DNA of 50,912 nt from positions 64,001 through 114,912 of the forward strand of contig JAHCHL010000011.1 of NCBI GenBank assembly GCA_026129745.1. The letters are read 5' to 3'. Position 1 is the stretch's first letter; each line of letters opens with the position of its first letter. This document shows positions 1-7,290 of the stretch, one piece after another. This DNA is from Fimbriimonadales bacterium. GTDB taxonomy: Bacteria; Armatimonadota; Fimbriimonadia; Fimbriimonadales; ATM1. Position numbers and translations under genes: made by a program. A model generated the notes under the pieces. The model did no database searches. It was not told where the DNA came from and saw only the letters and a list, made by a program, of their open reading frames with translations.

Positions 1-2168
1 GACAGCGCCGTTACTCTCTTGACAGTTCCGTTGCGCCGAGCAAGAATCGCAGTTCCAGTGTCGTGCGCGATTCTCTCCTCATAGCCGGTACCGACAAACG
101 GGCCCTCCGAGCGAAGCAACGGGACGGCTTGGCGCTGCATATTCGCTCCCATGAGCGCGCGGGCACCGTCATCGTGATTGAGGAATGGAACACAGGAAGC
201 GGCAACTGAAAAGATCAGAGGCGAAGCGTCAAGCAGCTCTACGTCGCTGCGCGGGACTTCTGGGAATTCGCCCCTAAACCTGACCATGACTGGGTCATCG
301 AGGATTTCGCCATTTGGACCGAGCTTCGTATCGGGCGGAGCGACCTTCTTCTCGTCCTCATCTCCAGACACAAGATAGACGAGTTCGTCGGTGACCTTTC
401 CATTCTTAACTATTCGGAATGGCGCGTGCAAGAAGCCGTCTTCGTCGACTCTCGCATAAACGCTGAGCTGCTTCATGAGTCCAACGTTCGGGCCCTCTGG
501 CGTTTCGATTGGGCAGATTCTTCCGTATTCGCTCGGCTGCACTTCGCGCTGAGCGTCGACGACTCCAGCGCGACCTGATGCGGACGGCCTTCGATCGGGA
601 AGGGTCGAAAGTCTGCGCTTGTTCGAAAGCTCGCTGAGCGGGTTCGTTTGATCCATGAACGTGCTCAGGTGGCTGCTGCTGAAGAAGCTGCGGATGCTTG
701 CAGTCACAGGCTTGACGCTAAGAATGATTCCAGGCAACAGATTCTCTGGCTCTGCGCTCGTCATCCTTTCGCGAGCGACCTTTTCCATTCGGCTGAGGCC
801 CACGCGCATTTGATTGAGGAGCAATTCGCCGATCGACTTGATTCGCTTGTTTTGAAGGTGGTCGATGTTGTCGCCGGAGATCTCACCGTCCAGAAGGTGC
901 ATCAAGCGATGAATCATGGCGACGACGTCCTCTACGGTGACGTTTCTGGCGGTGTCCGGCAAGTCGATGCCGAGCCTTCGATTCATTTGGTGGCGGCCCA
1001 CCCTGCCCAGGTCGTAATTTCGTGGGTCCAGGAACAGCGAATAAAATTGCGATTTCGCGTTCTCTTCGTCTGGCGCTTCACCAGGTCTGAGCTTTCGGTG
1101 CAGGTCTTTGAGCGCAGTCTTGGTTGCGTCGGTGGCGTCGGTTTCGAGGGTTGCGTCAATGAATGGATTGACTTCCATGACCTCGAGCCTCTTTAGGCTC
1201 ATGGAGGCGATCTTCTTGGCCACGTCCCGGTCGATGCGGCCCGATTTTGCGATGACCACTTCGTCGCCGTCCTTGAGGTCTTCAAGGACTCGCTTACCGA
1301 CCAGCTCGGCTTCCTTGGGCGACTTTAGGATGTGCTTCACGCCGAAGGACAGGATCAAGTCTTCATTTGTCGCAACGGGCGTGTAGGCAAGAACCCTTTC
1401 GCTACGCATCTCCTTCGGCAGGCTCTCGAGAAATTCTTCGGTGATGAGGGTCTCCGCGTCAGCGAGGACTTCGCCCGTGCTCTTATCAGCGAGCGGCTCT
1501 GCCAGTCGCTTGTGAATGGCCCTGTCCAATTGAAACATGCCAGGCACTCTCGCCTGTTCGAACGCTGAAAGCACTTTCAAAAGCTGCGTGACAGGGATCT
1601 TCTTGCTCTGGTTCAGCGGGGCGAACAGCACGAAGTTCGGTTCCGCCTCACTGATCTCCAGCCACTTTCCTTGGTTGGGCAGGACTTCGGCACGCAATGG
1701 CAGCCGATGCATGAGGACGTGGCGCAGTTCCCACTTCGTGGCTTGCTGAGGCTCGTCGAAGAAGTAAACGCCCGGGCTGCGGCTAAGCTGGGAAACGATG
1801 ACCCGCTCGCGGCCGTTGATGATGAACGTGCCGGCATTGGTCATGAGCGGCAGATCACCCAGATAGACCTCAGACTCGATGACCTCTCGATCCCGGCCTC
1901 CGAGTCTCACTTTGACCTTGATTGGGGCCTCGAAAGTGACGTCTCGGTCCCGGCAATCGTCGATGTCGTACTTGGGTTCGCCAAGCGAATACTCAAGGAA
2001 CTCGATGTAGTTCGAGCCTGTGAAGTCTTTAATCGGCGAGAAGCTTTTTAGTAGTTCGGGAAGTCCTTGTTCAAGAAACTGCTTGTACGAGTTCAATTGA
2101 ACCTCGATGAGGTTCGGTACCTCGAGAACTTGGCTTACTGGACTCGAGGCGTGCTTGATCTCTTTCAT
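1..2168 (-). CDS. rpoB: RNA polymerase beta subunit, N-terminal ~722 residues (runs off window)
   Basis: Catalytic beta subunit of RNA polymerase. The frame is open from ATG at 2168 to the window edge, so the 3' part lies outside. GGAGG at 2173-2178 supports the start. Readable family landmarks include the N-terminal MTNAGTFIINGRERVIVSQL segment, the YDLGRVGR and DHLQNKRIKSIGELL segments, the rifampicin pocket at about 600-680, CPIETPEGPNVG, and the GANMQRQAVPLL and GTGYEERIAHD segments just before the edge. The rifampicin pocket differs from the norm: by E. coli numbering Q513 is T, H526 is N and I572 is M. The canonical GPGGLTRERAGFEV stretch (fork loop 2) is replaced by an unrelated, three-residue-longer stretch. 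No rplJ or rplL lies upstream; the neighbour is a divergent proline dehydrogenase gene. Identity is certain; the functional effect of the substitutions is inference. Confidence 0.98.
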   Translation of the reverse strand, partial: MKEIKHASSPVSQVLEVPNLIEVQLNSYKQFLEQGLPELLKSFSPIKDFTGSNYIEFLEYSLGEPKYDIDDCRDRDVTFEAPIKVKVRLGGRDREVIESEVYLGDLPLMTNAGTFIINGRERVIVSQLSRSPGVYFFDEPQQATKWELRHVLMHRLPLRAEVLPNQGKWLEISEAEPNFVLFAPLNQSKKIPVTQLLKVLSAFEQARVPGMFQLDRAIHKRLAEPLADKSTGEVLADAETLITEEFLESLPKEMRSERVLAYTPVATNEDLILSFGVKHILKSPKEAELVGKRVLEDLKDGDEVVIAKSGRIDRDVAKKIASMSLKRLEVMEVNPFIDATLETDATDATKTALKDLHRKLRPGEAPDEENAKSQFYSLFLDPRNYDLGRVGRHQMNRRLGIDLPDTARNVTVEDVVAMIHRLMHLLDGEISGDNIDHLQNKRIKSIGELLLNQMRVGLSRMEKVARERMTSAEPENLLPGIILSVKPVTASIRSFFSSSHLSTFMDQTNPLSELSNKRRLSTLPDRRPSASGRAGVVDAQREVQPSEYGRICPIETPEGPNVGLMKQLSVYARVDEDGFLHAPFRIVKNGKVTDELVYLVSGDEDEKKVAPPDTKLGPNGEILDDPVMVRFRGEFPEVPRSDVELLDASPLIFSVAASCVPFLNHDDGARALMGANMQRQAVPLLRSEGPFVGTGYEERIAHDTGTAILARRNGTVKRVTAL

Positions 2169-2422
2169 TCAACCCTCCGGCAGATGAGCGACAAACCATT
2201 AGCCTACCTTTTGGTGGGGTGTAGATTCAAGGTTTTGAAGCAAAAATGTTTGGGTCAGGGGCCGTCTTGGCCTGGGTGGCGAGGTCCTGATTGCGGCGTC
2301 GATTTAAGGCCTGCATTACGAATCGGTCGCTTAGCCCTCGACTCGGCTCCTGGCGGAAGTGCGCTCTTCTTGGAGTGGGAGGGTTCGTGCGGTCGCTAAG
2401 TATACCCTCTCCTTAGATTCGG

Positions 2423-2440
2423 TAGTATCGCCGTCGCCGC
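2423..2440 (+). promoter_or_regulatory. possible -10 element and short leader of proline dehydrogenase gene
   Basis: TAGTAT at 2423-2428 lies 12 bases before the ATG at 2441, and there is no Shine-Dalgarno sequence between them. This suggests a very short 5' leader. No clear -35 was found. The rest of the 272-base gap to rpoB (2169-2440) shows no gene or RNA that I recognise. Confidence 0.35.
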
Positions 2441-3376
2441 ATGTTCCTCCGGAATCTGATCCTTGCCCTCGCCAGAAACAAGGCCATTGAGCGCTTTGTT
2501 CGCACCAGCCGGATCACGCGTGGGGTTGTGCGCAGGTTTATTGCAGGCGATACGCTCGAAGAGGCCCTAACGGTTGCGGAGGATCTGGCAGAAAAGGGCT
2601 TCAAAGTTTCGCTCGATCTGCTTGGCGAACATGTGGCGTCGGAAGCCGAAGCGGACAGCGCGCTCGAAGAGTATCTTCGGCTCGTATCGGCGATAGCGGC
2701 TTCCCCGTATTTTGGTGGGTGGATGCCAGAAAGGATCAACATTTCGATCAAGCTGTCACAACTCGGAGCGCACCTCGACGAGAAACGATGCGCGGACCGC
2801 TTAGAAAAGCTTCTGGCTGCGGCAAGCTTGCATCCGATCTTCATTCGCATTGACATGGAAGAGAGTGCAATGACGGACTTAACGCTTCGCCTGGTGATCG
2901 AAGCGCACAATAAGCACAAGAACGTTGGGACAGTGCTGCAGTCAATGCTACTGCGTACGCCTTCAGATATCGAAGAACTCATTCGCCAGAGAATTCGGGT
3001 TCGAATGGTGAAGGGCGCGTACCTCGAGCCAGAGAGCGTAGCCTTTCAAAAGAAGAGAGATGTCGATCAAGCCTACTTAGCCTGTGCTTGCAAGCTGATT
3101 CGGGACGGTGTGTTTCCAGCGATCGCGACTCATGACGCGAGCATCATTGAGAAAGTTGAGCACTTTGTGCAGTTGGAAGGCATTTCGCCTGGCAGGTTTG
3201 AGTATCAATTGTTGTATGGCATCAGAAGAGGTTTGCAAGAACAGCTTAAAAAAAGGGGGCGGATTGTAAGAGTGTATGTTCCATACGGAAGCAGTTGGTA
3301 TCCATACTTCACTCGCAGACTTGCGGAGCGACCAGCAAATCTCTTGTTCTTCATTCGAAGCCTGTTTTCTCGCTAA
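2441..3376 (+). CDS. proline dehydrogenase (monofunctional, FAD-dependent)
   Basis: Oxidises L-proline to pyrroline-5-carboxylate and passes electrons via FAD to the quinone pool, the first step of proline breakdown. At 311 residues it matches the short monofunctional enzymes of Deinococcus-Thermus and Gram-positives rather than the long PutA fusion. Family motifs run in order along the TIM barrel: SLDLLGEHV (57-65), NISIKLSQLG (100-109), FIRIDMEES (134-142), RMVKGAYLEP (188-197), ATHD (229-232), FEYQLLYGIR (253-262) and YVPYGSSWYPYFTRRLAERP (279-298), the last carrying the FAD and proline-binding arginines. No pyrroline-5-carboxylate dehydrogenase is nearby. The start has no ribosome site. 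The gene is divergent from rpoB and convergent with the next gene. Confidence 0.93.
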   Translation: MFLRNLILALARNKAIERFVRTSRITRGVVRRFIAGDTLEEALTVAEDLAEKGFKVSLDLLGEHVASEAEADSALEEYLRLVSAIAASPYFGGWMPERINISIKLSQLGAHLDEKRCADRLEKLLAAASLHPIFIRIDMEESAMTDLTLRLVIEAHNKHKNVGTVLQSMLLRTPSDIEELIRQRIRVRMVKGAYLEPESVAFQKKRDVDQAYLACACKLIRDGVFPAIATHDASIIEKVEHFVQLEGISPGRFEYQLLYGIRRGLQEQLKKRGRIVRVYVPYGSSWYPYFTRRLAERPANLLFFIRSLFSR

Positions 3377-3393
3377 TCAGCAAATACAAGAAC

Positions 3394-3419
3394 GGGCACC
3401 GGCAATGCTGCCAGTGCCC
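3394..3419. terminator. hairpin between convergent genes
   Basis: GGGCAC-C-GGCA pairs with TGCC-A-GTGCCC around a four-base loop, giving a 10-pair stem with one mismatch. It lies between the ends of the proline dehydrogenase gene (plus) and the sugar dehydrogenase-like gene (minus). The following T-run is poor in both directions, so termination is plausible rather than certain. Confidence 0.45.
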
Positions 3420-3441
3420 AATCCTCTGTTTATGGAACGAG

Positions 3442-5166
3442 TTATTGGATTCGAACTCTCCAATTGACAAGATCGATTCGACCTTGCCATCCGAACGAGA
3501 ACAACGTGCCTGGATCGACCCATTCGACACGCATTCTCATTTCACGAGTTGTTTGGTTGATGTATCGCGCAGTATTCGTTGAAATGGTGACTTCCACTTC
3601 GGTGTCTGAGACAGTTCCTGGTCTCGAATCGACTAAGTCGTAAGTGTTCGTTTGGAAGTTGAACATCAAGATTCGGGTCGTGACCGAAGAAGCAGGGACT
3701 CCAGTTGTGGCGGTCTGGACAATCAACTTGAGTTCGATGGGAGATAGCGATGGCGATGTGGCAAACACGGTCGCCCGCGCAGAGGGTGCGCCCAGCGCGA
3801 TCGGCGGCGTTTCTCGAATGCTTAGCCTGTTTCCGTCATCCTCCCGAAGCGAGTTGACATCTCCGCCTACGATGACCCCGGGGCCAACCGTGACGCTTGT
3901 CGGATAAGCAATCTCGACCGCCGGACGAATTCTTCGGACTGCACCAGCGGACAGACTGACGACATACAGGTAGCCGTCAGGGCCGATCACGAGATCAGTC
4001 GTGACGCCCCACCCTATTCCGATGCGGTGCTGTTCTCGTTCTGTGGCGTTGTCAGCGACTTTGTCGACTGTGCCGCCAAATAGCTCGAGCTCGTCTCGAT
4101 TTGGTTTCAACTTATAGAAGAACAATGACCCTGTGTTGTTGTCTCCAACGATCATCCCGTTTCGCTCGTTGGGCAGGAACTTGTCGCTGCTCAGGAAACG
4201 GATCGACGTCACACCGATCGGCGCGAGCCAACTGAACTCTGGATCGCGATAGTGCGCGCCAGGCAGCATCGTCAGATCGCTTGCATTGTATGCAGTGAAG
4301 TTGTTCTCCGAATAAGTCGCGTTGCGCGAATCCGGCCCCATGATCTTGAGCCAGCCTCCGTTGAAGCCAGGCTCCACGTAGTTGATCTCGTCATACACAT
4401 TCGGGCCGTTGTCGGTTATCCAAACTTTGTTCGTCAGTGGATCGTAACACATGCCATAAGAGTTTCGAATGCCGTACGCGAAGTACTTGCGTATGCGTGG
4501 ATCTGAGTGATTGAAGAACGGATTGTCGGCGGGAGTGCTTCCATCGAGTTCGAGTCTGTCGATCCCGCCAACATCGGCGACTGCCGTCAGACTTGTGTTT
4601 TGCTCAATGCGCGGGTTTGAAAACCTGCCACGGTTCAGGTCGCCTGTTACGACGTAGAGTTTGTTGTCAGGTCCGATCATGATGATTCCGCCATCGTGAT
4701 TCGGTCCATTCGATTGAGTGCCAGATGACGGATAGACGATGATTGGGATGTCTAACGTTAAGTTGGTTCCATCCCAATCGAATCTTTCGACGCGATTGTC
4801 GAGCCAAGTGCCGCCATCTGTTAGCGCACGAGAGTAGTACAGATAGACTTTCGGCACGGTTGGAAAGTCTGGATGCAGACAAATTCCTAACAGGCCTCTT
4901 TCGCTCGATGCATTGACTGGCAAGTCGAGAACGATGTTTTGAAAGACACCGTTGGTGTATCGCTTCACTCGACCCGTCGCTTTCTCAAGAATCAGAAAAT
5001 CATTTGGGCCAATGAACGCCATTGTCGTCGGTTGTGACAGGCCTGTGCCGCCGGCAACCACCGTCTCCACGAAGTAGTCGGATAATAGGATAGTCTGCGC
5101 TTTCGCAGCTCCAGAGAGCAACGCGATCGCGCCAATCGCACAGAGTGCTCGTGTCTTTACAAACAT
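3442..5166 (-). CDS. secreted PQQ-type glucose/sorbosone dehydrogenase-like beta-propeller
   Basis: A 574-residue exported protein. A signal peptide (residues 1 to about 23, ending AAKAQ) is followed by a propeller of the glucose/sorbosone dehydrogenase family, which uses PQQ to oxidise aldose sugars in the periplasm. Typical segments are LSQPTTMAFI, RGLLGICLHPDF, YLYYSRA, GPNHDGGIIMIGPDNKLYVV, YGIRNSYGMCYDP, WITDNGPNVYDEINYV and IGPDGYLYVVSLSAGAVRRI. About 150 residues after the propeller look like a beta-rich module without a recognised function. The start was set at 5166 because GGAGG sits just upstream; a longer in-frame reading begins 12 codons earlier. The true substrate is unknown, and some relatives are not proven enzymes. 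Confidence 0.85.
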   Translation of the reverse strand: MFVKTRALCAIGAIALLSGAAKAQTILLSDYFVETVVAGGTGLSQPTTMAFIGPNDFLILEKATGRVKRYTNGVFQNIVLDLPVNASSERGLLGICLHPDFPTVPKVYLYYSRALTDGGTWLDNRVERFDWDGTNLTLDIPIIVYPSSGTQSNGPNHDGGIIMIGPDNKLYVVTGDLNRGRFSNPRIEQNTSLTAVADVGGIDRLELDGSTPADNPFFNHSDPRIRKYFAYGIRNSYGMCYDPLTNKVWITDNGPNVYDEINYVEPGFNGGWLKIMGPDSRNATYSENNFTAYNASDLTMLPGAHYRDPEFSWLAPIGVTSIRFLSSDKFLPNERNGMIVGDNNTGSLFFYKLKPNRDELELFGGTVDKVADNATEREQHRIGIGWGVTTDLVIGPDGYLYVVSLSAGAVRRIRPAVEIAYPTSVTVGPGVIVGGDVNSLREDDGNRLSIRETPPIALGAPSARATVFATSPSLSPIELKLIVQTATTGVPASSVTTRILMFNFQTNTYDLVDSRPGTVSDTEVEVTISTNTARYINQTTREMRMRVEWVDPGTLFSFGWQGRIDLVNWRVRIQ

Positions 5167-5283
5167 CACCTTTCCTCCTGTCCCAGCACAATTGCCGGGC
5201 ATAATGGAATCAAATTTGGTCTGACTCCAATATATCGCAATTTCTGCTCAACTGACGGAATCTGTCCCAGGTAAGTTTGATAA

Positions 5284-5775
5284 ATGAACGATCTTTTCGA
5301 AGTCTGGGCATTCACTCGGGTGCGCCTTGACCAGTCATTGGAGGGTCTTGACGATGCGGGGATCAAGTGGCGTCAACACGGCAACTCACACACGATTGGT
5401 GAGATTCTCTATCACATTGCCGGAGCAGAGCACTACTGGGCGGCCAGACTGAATCGAATCGATCCCAAAAGATCGGAGTTCGACGCCAAACTCGACTTGG
5501 CGATTCACGACGGATTCTTGCGAGAAGGCCATTCGCCATTTGGAGAGTCGGAGATGAATCTTCGTGATTGCTCGTTGGCACTGGATTACACCCGAACCGA
5601 AATCAAGCCAATTCTTGCGAATCCTTCCGCCGAGATGCTCGAGATGCCGCTGATCAGCCCAGTTGGGGACCATGTAACGGGGCGGCAAGGGCTACACAGG
5701 CTTGTCCAACACTGCGGTTACCACACTGGCCAAATCTGGATGATTAGGTCACACCCAGGGTTTCCGAAGAGCTAA
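5284..5775 (+). CDS. DinB-family four-helix metal-binding protein
   Basis: A 163-residue protein of the DinB/YfiT fold, a four-helix bundle that binds a divalent metal through three histidines. Some members are thiol transferases acting with bacillithiol or mycothiol, but the substrate is unknown for most. Visible here are HTIGEILYHIAGAEHYW (H44, H50) and the closing HRLVQHCGYHTGQI (H143, H147), the usual positions of the metal ligands. An AGGTAAG ribosome site precedes the ATG. It stands alone between two genes on the opposite strand, and its stop lies 3 bases from the stop of the convergent protease gene. Confidence 0.88.
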   Translation: MNDLFEVWAFTRVRLDQSLEGLDDAGIKWRQHGNSHTIGEILYHIAGAEHYWAARLNRIDPKRSEFDAKLDLAIHDGFLREGHSPFGESEMNLRDCSLALDYTRTEIKPILANPSAEMLEMPLISPVGDHVTGRQGLHRLVQHCGYHTGQIWMIRSHPGFPKS

Positions 5776-5778
5776 GAC

Positions 5779-6564
5779 CTATTTCGCGAATACGAAAATG
5801 CGGGGCCTTCGCGACTCTGGCCGAACCTGGCTCGCGGCCGCCGCCACCTGCTCGCTGCGCGCATGCAATTCGGCAACCGCTTGCTTTTCTTGCTCGCCGA
5901 CAGTCCCTGAAGCCGAAGGGCCGACAGGGCCCATCAGTGAGCGTGAACAGTTGTCGTCTTGCAGACCAAGCAAGTGGCCGAACTCGTGAGCGACTGCCTT
6001 TTTGATTTGGCTTTCAGTCATTAGGCCACCGGTTGAGAACCGGTTTGAAATCCGAATCTGAGCGCGAAGGTCAAGCTCGCTTTTGGTTCCCCTTGTCGAA
6101 ACTCTTCGCTGCCACTCGATGAACCCGGCGACTCGGCGCCCGTCCACAACTAAGCGATCCTCGAATCGAATGTGTGCGGTTGCGTTCGTTGAGAACGGAA
6201 CAAATTCGATTTCGACGGCTGGGACAGCGTCCTGCCACTCAGCAACCGCCTCTTCAGACCACTTGCGGAGGTCCGTTGCGCGGCTTCCGGATATCGCAGA
6301 AGTGTCGATGGCGACCGTGATTTTCTGGGGCAGGCCCGACGCTTGAGCGTGCCGAGCGGCGCGAGTCACGTCACCGTAGGCCATCTCGACGAGCGCGATG
6401 CTCAGGCTCGACTGCAATGCCGTCGCTATCGTCGTTGCAAAGTAAGGCGACGGCACACCCCTTGTCATCACGACCACGGTCGATGCGGATGATTCCGTTG
6501 AGAGTGAAATTGCGGCTGCAATGGCGACGAGAATCTTGACGGCGGATCGGCTTAGCTGCTGCAT
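5779..6564 (-). CDS. secreted zinc metalloprotease, matrixin/snapalysin-like
   Basis: A 261-residue exported protein with an N-terminal signal peptide (about residues 1-28, ending ESSAS). The motif HEFGHLLGLQD (193-203) fits the metzincin pattern HExxHxxGxxD, with aspartate as third zinc ligand as in snapalysins, and SLMGP (209-213) is a candidate Met-turn. E194 would be the catalytic base. The preceding stretch, about residues 80-185, contains EEAVAEWQDAVPAVEIEF, typical of matrixin beta-strands. The C-terminal tail is alanine and arginine rich. It lies downstream of leuD on the same strand with a 94-base gap and only a weak ribosome site. The substrate is not predictable. Confidence 0.78.
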   Translation of the reverse strand: MQQLSRSAVKILVAIAAAISLSTESSASTVVVMTRGVPSPYFATTIATALQSSLSIALVEMAYGDVTRAARHAQASGLPQKITVAIDTSAISGSRATDLRKWSEEAVAEWQDAVPAVEIEFVPFSTNATAHIRFEDRLVVDGRRVAGFIEWQRRVSTRGTKSELDLRAQIRISNRFSTGGLMTESQIKKAVAHEFGHLLGLQDDNCSRSLMGPVGPSASGTVGEQEKQAVAELHARSEQVAAAASQVRPESRRPRIFVFAK

Positions 6565-6658
6565 GTTCCCAATAGGGAGTTTCGGCAGATCGGCAGGAAA
6601 CCATAAGTCCTTGAGGGTGACTGTTAATGGAGAAGATCAAACCCAGTATAAATACTGG

Positions 6659-7249
6659 CTATTTGGTGGGGACGAAAGGGCCTTTGCTTTGTTCGTACCT
6701 CGAGATCGCTTCCTCATGAATCAACGTCGTCCCGATCAGGTCCAACCCTTCGACAAGCGCATGCTTGGTCGCTGGGTTGATATCGAAGTGGAGGCTCGTA
6801 TCATCGATAGAAAGCGTCTGATTTGGGAGATCGATCTCCACTTGGGTCCCTGTGCCCGTTTCAACTACAGCCCGATGGGCATCTTCGTCAAGTTCGACCA
6901 AGAGCAGGGCATTGTTCGCGCTGTTTTGGCGGAAGATGTCGCTGAAGGCGGCAGTCTGGGCGGTTCGCTTGCCGACAACAGCCTTGAACCCTGCTTGCTG
7001 AATAGCCCACACCGCATGCTCTCTGCTGCTTCCGCAGCCGAAGTTGGTTCCCACGACTAAAATCGAGGCTCCCTTGGCGGCTGGATCGTCGAGCGGAAAG
7101 TCGTCACCTCGAACGTCTTTGAAAAGCAGTTCGCCATACCCTGAGCGGGTCACCATGGTCAGAAATCGCGCCGGGATGATGCGGTCGGTATCGACGTCGT
7201 CTTCGTTGAGTATCGCGATCTTTCCACGGTGCGTTCTAAACGGCTCCAT
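6659..7249 (-). CDS. leuD: 3-isopropylmalate dehydratase small subunit
   Basis: Small (swivelling) subunit of isopropylmalate isomerase, which with LeuC converts 2-isopropylmalate to 3-isopropylmalate in leucine synthesis. It is full length at 196 residues. Diagnostic motifs are the N-terminal NEDDVDTDRIIPARFL, the substrate-binding loop GTNFGCGSSREHAVWAI and FRQNSANNALL. LeuC is not in the window, so the subunits are encoded apart or leuC is further away. There is no Shine-Dalgarno sequence; a perfect TATAAT lies 8 bases before the ATG, suggesting a leaderless mRNA. It is divergent from metG with a 41-base shared promoter region. Confidence 0.96.
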   Translation of the reverse strand: MEPFRTHRGKIAILNEDDVDTDRIIPARFLTMVTRSGYGELLFKDVRGDDFPLDDPAAKGASILVVGTNFGCGSSREHAVWAIQQAGFKAVVGKRTAQTAAFSDIFRQNSANNALLLVELDEDAHRAVVETGTGTQVEIDLPNQTLSIDDTSLHFDINPATKHALVEGLDLIGTTLIHEEAISRYEQSKGPFVPTK

Positions 7250-7257
7250 GGGAGGCG

Positions 7258-7280
7258 ATTATACAGGCTCCGGGTACTAT
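7258..7280. promoter_or_regulatory. overlapping divergent promoter region of leuD and metG
   Basis: On the minus strand TATAAT (7258-7263) sits 8 bases before the leuD ATG. On the plus strand TACTAT (7275-7280) sits 10 bases before the metG ATG. Neither gene has a Shine-Dalgarno sequence, and the whole intergenic region is only 41 bases. The two promoters must therefore overlap, and each -35 region would fall across the other promoter or gene start. Confidence 0.5.
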
Positions 7281-7290
7281 TCGCCGCCCA

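Noticed and set aside
648..1386. Long plus-strand open frames opposite rpoB
   Set aside because: They are antisense to clear RpoB protein and have no recognisable protein content.
6521..7060. 179-codon plus-strand frame
   Set aside because: Antisense to leuD.
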